Under the pieces are notes generated by a model. It saw only the letters and a list, made by a program, of their open reading frames with translations. It did not search any database and was not told the DNA's origin. A stretch of DNA of 64,000 nt from Turnera subulata (lineage: Eukaryota; Streptophyta; Magnoliopsida; Malpighiales; Passifloraceae): positions 1-64,000 of the forward strand of contig JAKUCV010006799.1 in the NCBI GenBank assembly GCA_028386065.3, written 5' to 3'. Shown here piece by piece: positions 11,471-23,553 of this stretch (positions are counted from its first letter, which is position 1; each line of letters begins with the position of its first letter). The translations under genes and the position numbers were made by a program.

Positions 11471-14400
11471 ATGGCACAAAACACTAGTACACAATCATTA
11501 CGATCTGTCCTTGAGAAGGAAAAGCTGAATGGGAATAACTTCCTAAAGTGGCATCGCAATTTGAGGATAGTCCTCAAACAAGAAAAGAAATTGTATGTCC
11601 TTGAAGGGCCTGTTCCAAATGAACCGGTGCCTAATGCTCTTTGGGGGGAAAGAGATGCTTACAAGAAGCATGTTGATGATGCATTGGATGTTGCATGCCT
11701 TATGCTTGTTTACATGGACTCTGAGCTTCAGAAGCAACATGAGAACTTGGGTGCGTTCGATATGATCGAACACCTGAAAATGCTCATTGAAGAGCAAGCT
11801 AGGCATGACAGGTATGAGACCTCTAAGGCATTGTTCCAATGCAAGATGGCTGAGTCATCACCGGTGAGACCTCATGTGCTCAAAATGATTGGATACATTG
11901 AGAGCCTTGAGGGTCTAGGTTTTCTTTTGCAAAAGGATTTGGCTGTTGATCTAGTTCTGCAATCGTTGTCGGATAGTTATAGCCAATTTGTCATGAATTT
12001 CAATATGAATCATCTTGACAAATCTTTGTCTGAGTTGCATAACATGTTAGGAACAGTTGAGCAACAGATGAAGAAAAATAAATCCTACAGCATTTTGATG
12101 GTTGGAAAAGGCAAAGGAAAGGGTAAAGCCAAGTTTTACAAGAAGAAGAAATGTGCCAAAAAGTTTGGTGCATGTGCATCTTCTTGTTCACATGTGCTGA
12201 AACCCAAAGGTGGTATTGCAAAGGAAGGACAATGTTTCCATTGCAACAAACGTGGCCATTGGAAACGCAACTGCCCTATTTACCTCAAAGAGGTGAAGAA
12301 ACAGAAGGGAAGTATGACTTCCGCTTTAGGTATTTTTGTTATAGAAGCTAATATCTCTATTTCTGCTTCATGGGTACTAGATACCGGATGTGGTTCTCAC
12401 ATTTGTGTAAATGTCCAAGATCTGAGAAAGAGTAGAAGATTAGCAAAGGGTGAGATAGACCAGCGCGTTGGAAATGGAGCAAGAGTTGCTGCATTAGCCG
12501 TAGGAACTTACTATCTATCCTTACTGAGTGGTTTGGTTTTAGAACTTGACGATTTTTATTATGTACCTACCATAAGCAGGAATTTGTTTTCTGTTTCTTG
12601 TCTGGACAAGAAAGGTTTTTCATTTGTAATAAAGAACAATTGTTGTTCTATTTATTTCAATGATATTTATTATGGTGGTGCATATTTTAGCAATGGTTTG
12701 TACGTTCTAAACCTAGGAACACCAATCTATAACATTAATACGAAGAAGGTTAGATTAAACGATTCTAATGAAACCTATCTCTGGCATTGTCGATTGGGCC
12801 ATATATACGAGATTCGTATTTCTGAACTCCATAAAGATGGACTTTTAAACTCATTTGATTTTGAATTATATGAGACATGTGAGTCATGTTTATTAGGCAA
12901 AATGACGAAGGCTCCTTTTGCTGGTAAAGGTGAAAGAGCTTCGGACTTGTTAGGTCTTATACATTATGATGTATGTGGACCTATATCAACACAGGCTAGA
13001 GGTGGCTTTCAGTACTTCATTACATTTACTGATGATTACAGTAGATATGGCTATGTGTATCTTATGAAACACAAGTCAGAATCCTTTGAAACGTTTAAAG
13101 AATTCGAGAGTGAAGTACAGAATCAACTCGGCAAGAGTATTAAAATGCTTCGATCTGATCAAGGAGGTGAATACTTAGGCCGAGATTTTCTTGATCGTCT
13201 AAAGCAATGTGGTATTGTATCACAACTTACTCCACCAGGTACGCCTCAATGGAATGGTGTATCTGAAAGAAGGAATAGAACTTTGTTAGACTTGGTTCGT
13301 TCTATGATGAGTCAAGCTGACCTTCCTTCTTCATTTTGGGGACATGCATTATTAAGTGTTGCCTTTACACTTAACCGTGTTCCATCTAAATCGGTTGAAA
13401 AGACACCATATGAGATATGGACAGGGAAGCATCCCAATTTGTCTTTTATGAGGATCTGGGGTTGTGTGGCTTTCGTGAGACGAGAAGCATCAGACAAACT
13501 CGGCCCTAAATCCGTCAAGTGCCTCTTTGTTGGATATCCTAAGGAAACTAAAGGATCTATAATCCCACAGAGCACAAAGTGTTTGTTGCTCGTACTGCTA
13601 TTTATCTAGAAAGAGAATTCATTTCTAGAAAGATCAGTGGGAGAAAAATAGAACTCGAAGAAGTTCGAGGTATAGAGGCTGAGATGGAACAATGACAGGA
13701 ACCACAAGATGTTGTGGGTGAAAAACCTGTGCCTGTAACACATGGACTACGTAGGTCTGATAGGATTCGGCATGAGCCTGAGAGATATGGATTTCTTATG
13801 ACTCATACTGTAGACGTGATGCTCATAGAAAAGGATGAGCCCACTTCCTATCAGCAGGCTATTACGGGTCCAGACTCTAAGAAGTGGCTAGAAGCCATGA
13901 ATTCGGAGATGGAATCCATGTATGAAAACAAGGTATGGACCTTGGTTGATCCACCTGAAGGGGTAAAACCTATTGGGTGCAAGTGGGTCTTTAAGAAATA
14001 GACCGACATGGATGGTAATGTGATTACCTTTAAAGGGCGATTGGTTGCGAAAGGTTTTAAGCAGGTTCATGGTATTGACTATGATGAAACTTTCTCACCG
14101 GTTGCCATGGTTAAATCCATCCGGATTCTATTGGCTACAGCAGCATACCATGATTATGAGATATGGCAAATGGATGTCAAATCCGCTCTCCTTAATGGAA
14201 ATTTTTTAGAGGATGTGTACATGACACAACCTGAAGGTTTTGTCACTCTAGAAAATGCTAACAAGGTCTGCAAGTTGCAAAGATCCATTTATGGATTAAA
14301 GCAAGCTTCTAGGAGTTGGAATCTTCGTTTGATGTAGTAATCAAACAGTTTGGTTTCATTAAAAATGAAGATGAGCCATGTATTTACAAGAAGGTTAGTG

Positions 14401-15410
14401 GGAGCACAATCGTTTTCTTGTTACTGTATGTTGACGACATTCTACTCATTGGGAATGATATTCTGACACTACAGTCTGTAAAGACTTGGTTAGGAAAGAA
14501 TTTCTCAATGAAGGACTTAAGAGACGCTGCCTAAGTGCTAGGTAAAAAGATCTATAGAGATAGATCCAAATGGCTTCTTGGGCTAAGTCAAAGTACATAT
14601 ATTGACAAGGTGCTAAAGAGGTTTAGCATGCAAGATTCCAAGAAAGGTTTCTTGCTCATGTCACATGGCATATCTCTCTCAAAGAATCAATGTCTTAGTA
14701 CATCTAAGGAGAGAGAGCGGATGAGTAAGATTCCTTATGCATCAGCAATAGGATCTATCATGTATGCCATGCTATGTACTCGACCGGATGTCGCATATGC
14801 ATTAAGTGTCACAAGCATATTTCAATCTGATCCCGGTGAAAGTCACTAGATAGCGGTTAAGAACATCCTTAAGTACTTGAGAAGGACTAAGGATGCATTC
14901 CTTGTATATGGAAGCGTTGATGAGCTTGTTGTAAAGGGTTACAGAGATGCTAGCTTCCAAACTGACAGGGATGACTTTAGATCACAGTCAGGTTATGTGT
15001 TTTGTCTTGGAGGTGGTGCTGTATGCTGGAAGAGTTCAAAGCAAGAGACAGTTGCTGACTCTACAACTGAGGCTGAGTATATAACCGCCTTAGATGCAGC
15101 GAAAGAGGCTGTTTGGATTGAGAAGTTCGTAACTAAACTTGCGGTGGTTCCTAGTATTGACAGTCCGATTGAGCTCTATTGTGACAACAATGGGACAATC
15201 GCACAGGCTCAAGAACCTAGATACCACCAGAGATCCAAACATATACTCTGACGCTATCATCTTATTAGAGAGATCATTGATAGAGGCGATGTCAGGCTGT
15301 GCAAAAATTCCTTCTGAGAACAATGTAGCAGAACCATTGACTAAGCCGCTCACACAGCATAAGCATGATGGTCACACTGCATCCATTGGTATTAGATACA
15401 TGGAATGAAT
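11471..15410 (+). pseudogene. gag-pol: Element 1 gag-pol polyprotein (broken)
   Basis: The first 712 residues are open from the ATG at 11471. They hold a gag domain, a CCHC zinc knuckle (residues ~255-268, CFHCNKRGHWKRNC), an aspartic protease (DTGCGSH, ~304), a GAG-pre-integrase HHCC zinc site (~434-475) and an integrase core with D500, D563 and E599 in correct D35E spacing. Compared with element 2, about 7 bases are missing near 13555, which shifts the frame. Later breaks are TGA 13693-13695, TAG 13999-14001, a one-base loss near 14331, TAA 14532-14534, TAG 14847-14849, TGA 15249-15251 and an extra A near 15305. The RT box YVDD lies near 14430. RNase H motifs (DASFQTD, STTEAEY, YCDNNGT) lie at 14945-15200. 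The domain order gag-PR-IN-RT-RH is that of Ty1/copia. Confidence 0.95.
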
Positions 15411-15432
15411 GGCTTTAGTGCAAGTGGGAGAT
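15411..15432 (+). promoter_or_regulatory. Polypurine tract of element 1
   Basis: CAAGTGGGAGAT immediately precedes the 3' LTR, and the same sequence stands before the 3' LTRs of elements 2 and 3. It is the expected plus-strand primer site for reverse transcription. Confidence 0.85.
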
Positions 15433-16936
15433 TGTTAGTGTAATATGCCCAAAAGTCAATCATTGGATGATTGTACATAGTCACGTAAATACATTAAGGT
15501 TATTCCAATAAATATGTTTATGAGATAAACGCTTGGACATATTTATAACCCTAGAATATTTTATATTCTTAAATGTCCTTAGTCAATTATTATTATGGAT
15601 GGGTTGTAATAATAAATTAAGACTAGCGTATGTTGAGAATTATATGATATATGAATTCTACATACGGGAACAAGTTAGACAACTTGTGGACTGGACCGAC
15701 CCAACATAAGAACACTATATGGAACGTTATATGATTGTCATTAGTGGTTCTTACATGTATTGTCCTTAGACCTGAGATCATTAAGGTTACCAACATGTGA
15801 GTCATATACTTTGACATTACTCTTGGCTATTCGTAACTGCGTAGACCTCAGTGTAATCATTGGGTATATGATATAATGTGTAGTGGGTTTTGTATGATCA
15901 AGATGGAATTCGTCCAACCCAAATAACGGGTATATTATCTGTTGGGCCTCTTGATAGAGTTGAACTATAAATGCATGGCCATGCTCGGATTATGTGATAT
16001 GGTGATATCAATAGTATCCGCTTTACACAGTTAACTCGGGGATCAAGAAACTTAGATTAAACATATACGAGATTGACATATTCCATGTCTCGTGTTTGAT
16101 CTTGATAATGTGACGAAAGGACGATGACATGTTCCGAGGCATAATGAGTCAGTACTGATCTTGTCGTTTGGGTAGCAATGATGTGTTGCTAGACACCGCT
16201 CACTGTTTATAATTGTAAAATGAGATTTTACAATTATCACCAAACGTTACAAGTGCCTACAGGGTCACACACTTAGAACTGTTGATTCGAGCAGGTGGTT
16301 GGACCATGGTTAGACCGTGGTTGGACCAGGGTTGGACCGTGGTTGGACCAGGGTCGTTTTGGTTCACTAATTGTTTTAATTATTGAACCAGAATTAGTGA
16401 TGTGATGTGTTGATATATGATAATGCATTAGTGGTAGACAAGATAATGGGAATCATAATGATGATAGTTGGTGGACAATTATGTTGGCCATTGTCTCTGT
16501 TACTTTATTCATTAGTGGAGGTGGGTAATCAAATTATCTTGCTCTTGCAATTCTGAGTTCTAGAGACTTGAGAGAGTTTTTCGGACATGCATGAACACAC
16601 ACACACTCTCCTTTCTTTGAGAAAGAAAGAAAACACCACAAACACAAGTTCTAGCTCCCGGAAATCTGCAGCTAGCACTGTTGTTCGGGAGTGCTCGGGT
16701 TGGTAATCGTGAGACGATTTCTGGCTAGTTATCGACGGTTCGTGTGGATACCGTAGAGGAGCGTGATTTCTGTCTGGTTCTTGCTAATTCGACTCAACAA
16801 TTGAGTGAAAGAGCTCGACCTATCCAGGTACGATTTTTGTTTATTCGGTTTACTCAGTTTCACATGGATCCTCCATGAGTACCGGGTCTTTCCGCTGCAT
16901 GTTTGATTGTCAAGTTTGCATGCCCGGTTACTTACA
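15433..16936 (+). repeat. 3' LTR of element 1
   Basis: It is a close copy of the 5' LTR but carries an extra ~22-bp unit of the GGTTGGACC minisatellite at about 16290-16352. It ends CTTACA before the AACAT flank. Confidence 0.93.
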
Positions 16937-17829
16937 AACATATGCGAAAACTCTTTAAGCATAATTGAGAATAAAGAAGTATATTAATTCTACTGTGGGG
17001 CTGTTGACCGGTTGGTTCGAGCGGGAAGTGATACCCCTCGGGATTTGATGCGGGATAGCATGGTATATGCGGTTTAGCATATGGGTCTGTTACAACCAGT
17101 TCTACCTCTCTCTTTCTATCTTCCCCTTTCTACCTTCCTCTTTCTCTCTGTCTATCTCTCTCTCTCACAGATTATATTGGGCCTTGCCCTGGTTATATTG
17201 GGCTTACGCCCTGGTTGTCTCATGAGACAGGACCGAGCTCGACGCACATAGTAGAGGGCCCTAATAAAATATTTAAATCTAATAACAACGATAATAATAT
17301 AAGTAATGATAAGTGATGGTTTGAAGTCTGATGATGAGTTTGGATTGTGCATTGTGACCTGTTTGTGCACTTTGCTTGCTACTGCCTGATATCGTTGTTA
17401 TTGTGGTTGGGTTGTATTGTATACGCTGGTTTATTTGTTATGGTGAGACGGTGGTTGGTCTCACCCCTCACATATTTCTCAGGTTAGCTGATCGATGATC
17501 AAAAGAGCATATCAGCAGGTGGCGGTGCTTTCCTCCTCGGGTCGGATCCATAGGGTTCATTCCATGCATGTTGCTATGTATTTTTGTCTTCCGCTGCATA
17601 CTTGATTCTTTTGTATTATTAATTATTATTTGATTGAATGTTGATCATGTTCGTATCCCGGGTAGAAGGGCATTTTGGTCACTTCTCATGTTGTAATTAA
17701 TTTAATGGGTTATTTGGGATACTGGTGTTTAGTTGATGATTTTTCGGGTCCCGAGAATGATAAGGGTAGTTTAATCATTTTATATTTAAGTTCTATTTTA
17801 TATTAATAAATTGGGACACGGGCGTTTCA
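16937..17829. other. Right part of element 6 LTR, noncoding
   Basis: This continues the element 6 LTR after the nested copia. It has a CT-rich tract (about 17100-17165), a run around GGTGAGACGGTGGTTGGTCTCACC that can form an imperfect inverted repeat, and the terminal GGGCGTTTCA. I see no coding sequence. Confidence 0.7.
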
Positions 17830-17906
17830 TCTCATCAATTCCAAGTTCAAGTATATTAAAATCTAATTCTAGTAGAAAATTCGTGGGTCAAATTTGGGTG
17901 TCCACA

Positions 17907-17930
17907 GATGTCCCTCGTTGATGAGTCTTT
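17907..17930 (-). promoter_or_regulatory. Possible polypurine tract of element 5
   Basis: On the minus strand a purine-rich stretch (ACGAGGGACATC) ends at the left LTR. That is where a polypurine tract should lie if the element reads on the minus strand. The match is modest. Confidence 0.45.
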
Positions 17931-18029
17931 ATAGAACAAAGACGAAACAAAGCAAGGAAAGAATAATCAAATTTGAATGTTAGATGTGTGGTGTGTGCCA
18001 AGTTTCGGAGCATCCCATGCTCCACTTCA

Positions 18030-18480
18030 GGAATCGTCTCATCATGAATTTTTGTGGGACTGACCCTCGGATTCCGGGAATCATCTCATCCCGGATTTTC
18101 GGGAATCATCTCATCCCGAGGCGTTAGAATCATCTCATCTATCAGATGTTGACAAGGAATCATCTCACCCTTGTCGGCTGGATTCTGTTTAGGAATCATC
18201 TTATCCTAAGCTATGGTTTCCGGGAATCATCTCATCCCGGGGCGATAGAATCATCTCATCTATCGGGTTGTTGAAATGGAATCATATCATCCTTGTCGGC
18301 TGGATTCTATTTAGGAATCATCTCATCCCATGCTTATGGTTTTCGGGAATCATCACATCTCGGGGCGATAGAATCATCTCATCTATCGGGTTGTTGACAA
18401 AGAATCATCTCATCTTTGTCGGCTGGATTCTGTTTGGTCTTTGGGAATCATCTCATCCCAGGTTTTGTGAGAATCAGGTC
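18030..18480. repeat. ~122-bp tandem repeat with GAATCATCTCATC submotif
   Basis: The marker GTCGGCTGGATTCT recurs at 18173, 18295 and 18418, a period of 122-123 bp. Each unit holds three or four copies of GAATCATCTCATC framed by short complementary words (CCGGGA...TCCCGG, GATAGA...TCTATC), so single copies look like small hairpins. Tandem repeats close to the 3' LTR are known from Tat/Ogre gypsy elements and fit the minus-strand orientation of element 5. Confidence 0.85.
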
Positions 18481-19237
18481 CTCGGCTTTAGTTTTGCGGG
18501 TACTGGGTACACGGCTTTTATCTGGTTTCCTCATTGCGAGAACCAGGTTCCCGGCTTCAGACTTGTATGTCTCAAGGTCTGTTCATCTTGGGTTTGCAAA
18601 GGCTGGGCCCTTGGCTTACTGGTTTTCCTCATGTTTGGATCCCTCATAACTGGACTCCCTCATGGTTTTCTCCCTCATGGCTGGTTTCGCTCATGTCTGG
18701 ACTCCCTCATCTCTGATTTGCCTTGCCCTACTCACGGTTCATCTTTGTATGGACTCCCTTGTATCTAGACTCCCTCACGGTTTTCTCTCATTTGGGTTGC
18801 TCATGTCTGGTTTCCTTCTCATCTCTCTTCTGACTAGGTTCTTCAAAGTCTATATCCCTCATTGTCTGGACTCCTCTCTGACTTCTCTCTCATCTGGTTT
18901 TACCGGGTTCCTGGCTTACTGGTTTCTCTCTTGACCGGGTTCTTCGTCTCATGGTCGGCTTGTTCTGGGCTCTCCTCAGGGTTATAAGGATCAGGTTCTT
19001 GGCTTTTCACTTATGGCTCAGTTGTTTTACCTCTGGGTACCTCCTGTTCTCTCATTATCCTACTGGTTTGTGCTTGCTCATCTCATGGATTTGCTGGTTC
19101 TCTTTTGGGGTGCAAAGACCGAGTCTTTGGCTTTTAGCTGAATTCTCCTAACTAGGCTGGACTCTCAACTGGGTTCCCCTCGGGTTTGCAAAGACTAGGT
19201 CTTTAGCTTTCTTAACTGGATTCCTACTTGACTGCCC
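18481..19237. other. TC-rich degenerate repeat region of element 5
   Basis: The sequence is rich in words such as CTGGTTT, CTCATGG and GGACTCCCTCA and continues across element 2 to about 27870. The plus-strand frames here (up to 166 residues) owe their length to composition and have no domain. I treat the stretch as decayed repeat DNA. Confidence 0.6.
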
Positions 19238-20766
19238 TATTAGTGTAATATGCCCAAAAGCCAATCATGGATGGTTATTTGTAGTCATGTATACGCATTA
19301 AGGTTATTCCAATAAGTATCGTTTATGAGATAAACGCTTGCACATACTTATAACCCTGGAATATTTCATATTCTTAAATTGTCCCTAGTCGATTATTATT
19401 ATGGATGGGTTGTAATAATAAATTAAGACTAGCGTATGTTGAGAATTGCATATGTGATATGAATTCTACATACGGGTACAAGTTAGAGAACTTGTGGACT
19501 GGACCGACACACATAAGAACGCTACATGGAACGTTATATGTTTTGTCGATAGCGGTTCTTATAATGTATTGTCCTTAGACCTGTGATCATCAAGGTTCCC
19601 AACATGTGAGTCATATGCTTTGATATTATTCATGGTCATCCGTAACTGGATAGACGTAAGGGTAATCATTGGGCATATGATGAGTGTGTAGTGGGTTTTG
19701 TATGATCCAGAGGGGATTCGTCCAACCCATATAACGGGTATATTATCGGGGTGTTTCTTGATAGAGTTGAACCGTAAATGCATAACCATGCTCGGATAAT
19801 GATATATGATATCATTGGTATCCGTTTTACCGGTTAACTCGAGGATCAAGAAACCGAGACTAAACATATGCAAGATTGACATATTCCATGTCTCGTGTTT
19901 AATCTTGATAATGGGACGAAGGGACGATGACATGTTCCGAGGCACGTGGAATCAGAATTGATCTTGTCGTTCGGGTGGCAATGATGTGTTGCTAGATGCC
20001 CGTCTTTGCTTATAATTGTAAAATAAGATTTTACGATTATTTCCGAGCGTACAAGTGCCTACAGGGTCACACACATACAGCCGTTGATTCGAGCAGGTGG
20101 TTGAACCGTGGTTGGACCATGGTTGAACCAAAGTGTGGTTGGACCGCGATTGAACCAAGGTGTGGTTGGACCGTGGTTGGACCAGTGTCGTTTTTGGGCT
20201 GGTTTGGTTCACTAAATGTCAAATTTTTGAACCAAAACTTGCTGAGTTGTGTTGATAATGTTTAGTGGGAGACATAATCATGTTGCTTAGTGGACCACCA
20301 TGTTGTCCATTAACTCCACTAATGCATTATGGCTTTGAGGGTTGAGTGATCAGATCACTATTGCTCATCTTCTTTCTCACACACACTTGTTCTTGAGAGA
20401 ATTTTCAGAACTTGAGAAGAGTTCTTGAGTGGTCTGAAAATTGAGAGAAAAACACCACACACAAAAGCTCCCGGAAACCTGTTGCTAGCACACCAGTTCG
20501 GGAGAGCTCGGGTCGAAGTCGTGAGACGTTCTTCAACCGGTTACAGCGGTTCGTGTGGATACCGTAGAGGGGCAAGGCTTTTGTCTGGCTCTAGCTGATT
20601 CGGTTCTACAGTTGGGTGAAAGACCTCAACCGTTACAGGTATGAAAAATTGTTATTCGGTTTAGCTCCCTTCACATGGATCCTCCGTGTGTATCCGGTAT
20701 TTCCGCTGCGCATACATGTTGTATTTTGTGCTTTTGATTGTCAATTGCATGAACCGGATACTTACA
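19238..20766 (+). repeat. 5' LTR of element 2
   Basis: It is homologous to the element 1 LTR and ends GGATACTTACA directly before a GTGGTAGCGGAGC primer binding site. A GGTTGGACC-type minisatellite is expanded and diverged at about 20098-20190. Confidence 0.9.
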
Positions 20767-20767
20767 G

Positions 20768-20780
20768 TGGTAGCGGAGCT
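20768..20780 (+). promoter_or_regulatory. Primer binding site of element 2
   Basis: TGGTAGCGGAGCT follows the 5' LTR by one base, in the same position and form as in element 1. Confidence 0.78.
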
Positions 20781-20976
20781 TCTTGTGATGTCCTAAACCG
20801 AATTTTGTGTGTTCATATGTTATATGTGATATAGCTTGAACATGCTAGGTATATGTGATATATATGTTGTTGACGTTGATTTGTCAAAAGTGTTTTGACA
20901 ACAAGAACTTGATTGGTATGTGATATCAATCAAGATGTTTTCGACAAGGGTGCTTGAAAGGTATATGATACCTACG

Positions 20977-21578
20977 ACATCGATGTTTAAGCTTCAACAT
21001 CGATGTTCTCTTAGGTCGATTGTTGACCGAGAGGTCAAAACACCTATGTTTAATTGTTAACATCGATGTTCTATGCACTCGGAAACCTCCAACATCGATG
21101 TTTGATGGTCAACATCGATGTTTTGAGGGTTCGGCGACCTCCAACATTGATGTTTGATAGTCAACATCGATATTTTGAGGGTTCAGCAACCTCCAACATC
21201 GATGTTTGAGTGTCAACATCGATGTTTTGCAGATTCGCAAACTCCAAACATAGATGTTGAAGGGTTCAACATCGATGTTGTGGAACCCAGTAACTTCAAC
21301 TGCGAATTTGAGGCAGAAGGAGGCCGAATTGGTGTCTGGCTTGAAAAGCAACGTTGTAGCCCTACTTCTTAGCTTTCCAGCGACACCAAGTTTGCACAAA
21401 TTGGATCTCTACAGCTCTGGATATGGCCGAAATACTAAGTGTTGCCAAGTAGTTGGGAGAATCAGATTCTCAAAACATCGATGTTCAAGTTAAACATCGA
21501 TGTTATTGAGCTACTGCCAAAGAGTTGGGACAATTTGATTGTCACAACATCGATGTTCCAAATGGTAACATCGATGTT
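20977..21578. repeat. Palindrome-pair array B in leader
   Basis: About 16 copies of AACATCGATGTT or close variants lie between primer binding site and gag. Cores at 20979/20999, 21094/21114 and 21146/21166 show a 20-bp spacing within pairs. The interspersed sequence (for example GGGTTCGGCGACCTCC) differs from that of array A, so the palindromes and their spacing are better conserved than what lies between them. Confidence 0.95.
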
Positions 21579-22145
21579 ATCATGTATTTTGTTTTTCAAA
21601 CTTACATGACATCAATGAATGATTTATCAAGAACTAGCATGTGATGTGTAGGAATTATATGTTGATGAAAATATTAAGTTCTTAGTTGCCTTCCATGGTA
21701 AGCACTCATCATTGCTTCGATCAACAAATGGTAGGTTTTGCCAAAGCAAGGTGCCTTTGTTTATCTTAGCATGGTGCGACGCGATAATTGTAATATCGGA
21801 ACTGCTTATTGTGGTGTTGAACTTGACTAGGTCATCTTAATAGGATTAAGGACTTAGAGGCAAGGAGTTGAGCTAAGTCTATGAGATATACTAGAACAAA
21901 GTGTTGTTCACTCAACTATCTAAGAGTTACATGAGATGTAATTGACAAGAGTTGTCTACCTAAATAACTATTGATATATGCGATCAGCCAAAGCTGACAT
22001 ATGTTGTAGTGAAATATGGATCTTGGCCTACTTATATAATTGTCTTAATTTATGTAGTAGGAGCACATTTAATAGAATTCCTTGTTAAATGTATTTGTAT
22101 GCATGACTCTTATTTGTGTGAGTTGGTCATTGTTGTAGAGTTTCC

Positions 22146-23553
22146 ATGGCACAAAACACTAGCACATTGTCACTGCGATCGGTCCTTGAGAAGGAAAAGT
22201 TAAAGGGGAATAACTTCCTGAAATGGTATCGTAACTTGAGGATTGTCCTCAAACAAGAAAAGAAATTGTATGTCCTCGAAGGGCCCGTTCCGAGTGAACC
22301 GGCGCCTAGTGCACCAACGGCAGAAAGGGATGCTTACAAGAAGCATCTAGATGATGCATTGGACATAGGATGCCTCATGCTTGTTAACATGGAATCTGAG
22401 CTTCAGAAGCAACACGAGAACATGGGGGCGTTCGATATGATCGAACACCTTAAGATGCTCTTTGAGGAGCAAGCAAGGCATGAGAGGTATGAGACCTCTA
22501 AGGCATTGTTCCAATGCAGAACGGCTGAATCATCTCCCGTCAGACCTCATGTGCTTAAGATGATTGGATACATCGAAAGCCTGGAGGGTCAAAGGTTTCC
22601 TTTGCAGAAGGAATTGGCTGTTGACCTAGTCCTGCAATCGTTGCCTGATAGCTACGGTCATTTTGACATGAACTTCAATTTGAACCATCTTGACAAGTCC
22701 TTGTCCGAGTTGCTCAACATTTTGGGAACAACTGAGCAACAAATGAAAGCAAGTAAATCCAATAGCATATTGATGCTCGGAGGTGGCAAAGGAAAGGGTA
22801 AAGCTAAGATGAAGAAATCCACCAAAAAGTTTGGTGCATCTTCTTCACAAATGCTAAAACCTAAAGGTGGTATTGCAAAGGAAGGCGAATGCTTCCATTG
22901 CAAGAAGCCTGGCCATTGGAGACGGAACTGCCCGGTTTATCTTCAAGAGTTGAAGAAGAAGAAAGGAAGTGAGGCTTCCACTTCAGGTATGTTCGTTATT
23001 GAAGCGAATATCTCTATCTCTGCATCATGGCTATTAGATACCGGATGTGGTTCTCACATTTGTGTAAATGTGCAGGAACTAAGAAAGAGTAGGAGATTGG
23101 CTAAGGGTGAGATAGACCTACGTGTGGGAAATGGAGCAAGAGTTGGTGCATTAGCCGTAGGAACTTACTATCTATCCTTACCGAGTGGTTTAGTTTTGGA
23201 ACTAGACGATTGCTATTATGTACCAACCATTAGTAGAAATTTGATTTATGTATCTTGTCTTGACAAGAAAGGATTTTCATTTGTAATAAAGGACAGTTGT
23301 TGTTCCATTTATTTCAATGAAGTATATTATGGTGGTGCATATTTGAGCAATGGTTTGTATGTTCTAAACCTAGAAACCGCAATCTATAACGTTAACACGA
23401 AGAAGGTTAGAACGAACGATTCCAATGAAACGTACCTTTGGCATTGTCATTTAGGCCATATAAATGAGACTCGTATATCTAAACTCCATAAAGATGGACT
23501 TTTAAAGTCAGACTCGTATATCTAAACTCCATAAAGATGGACTTTTAAAGTCA
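22146..23553 (+). pseudogene. gag: Element 2 gag-protease (frameshifted by a duplication)
   Basis: The frame starts at an ATG (MAQNTSTLSLRSVLEKE) and runs 459 residues. It shows the gag domain, a CCHC knuckle (CFHCKKPGHWRRNC, ~245), the protease site DTGCGSH and a GAG-pre-integrase start. A 43-bp tandem duplication (23468-23510 and 23511-23553) shifts the frame by one and ends it. Without the second copy the frame would run into the integrase that follows. Confidence 0.93.

Larger units (their letters stand above)
8519..16936 (+). mobile_element. Element 1: full-length copia family A retrotransposon
   Basis: LTRs of 1485 and 1504 bp (8519-10003 and 15433-16936), TGTTAG...CTTACA, enclose primer binding site, leader with palindrome array, gag-pol and polypurine tract. 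The flanks AACGT (8514-8518) and AACAT (16937-16941) match at 4 of 5 bases. The LTRs differ at several positions per hundred bases plus a ~20-bp repeat-copy difference, so the insertion is not recent. It sits inside element 6, which itself sits in an LTR of element 5. Several stops and frameshifts in gag-pol mean it cannot now move by itself. Confidence 0.95.
6171..17829. mobile_element. Element 6: large solo LTR, probably gypsy, with nested copia
   Basis: The unit begins TGTAACGCCC and ends GGGCGTTTCA, a near-perfect short terminal inverted repeat. It is flanked by an identical TCTCA (6166-6170 and 17830-17834). The empty target with a single TCTCA is visible in the sister LTR near 41105. 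Without the nested copia (8519-16936 plus one duplication) it is ~3.24 kb with no second LTR or gag-pol. Termini of the TGTAACGCCC type and LTRs of this length suit chromovirus LTRs of the Tekay/Del kind. It contains a CpG-rich stretch (about 6480-7300), a 26-bp palindrome and repeats of a GGGCTTTAGGCCCAAT motif. Strand is not determined. A short non-LTR-bounded element is the alternative. Confidence 0.8.
4667..17906 (-). repeat. 3' LTR of element 5, split by element 6
   Basis: The LTR occupies 4667-6170 and 17830-17906 (about 1.58 kb without the insertion) and aligns throughout with the right LTR. Its first base pair is degraded, TGCGAATACC instead of TGTGAATACC. The right copy shows the uninterrupted site at about 41098-41120. 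A minus-strand TATA box lies at 5396-5402. A GC-rich cluster of small inverted repeats lies at 5531-5612. The 156-residue plus-strand frame at 4781-5251 recurs in the other LTR with changes and has no domain, so I do not call it a gene. Confidence 0.9.

Noticed and set aside
18268..18768. 166-residue plus-strand frame
   Set aside because: It runs through tandem and TC-rich repeats, with residues dictated by repeat words and no domain.
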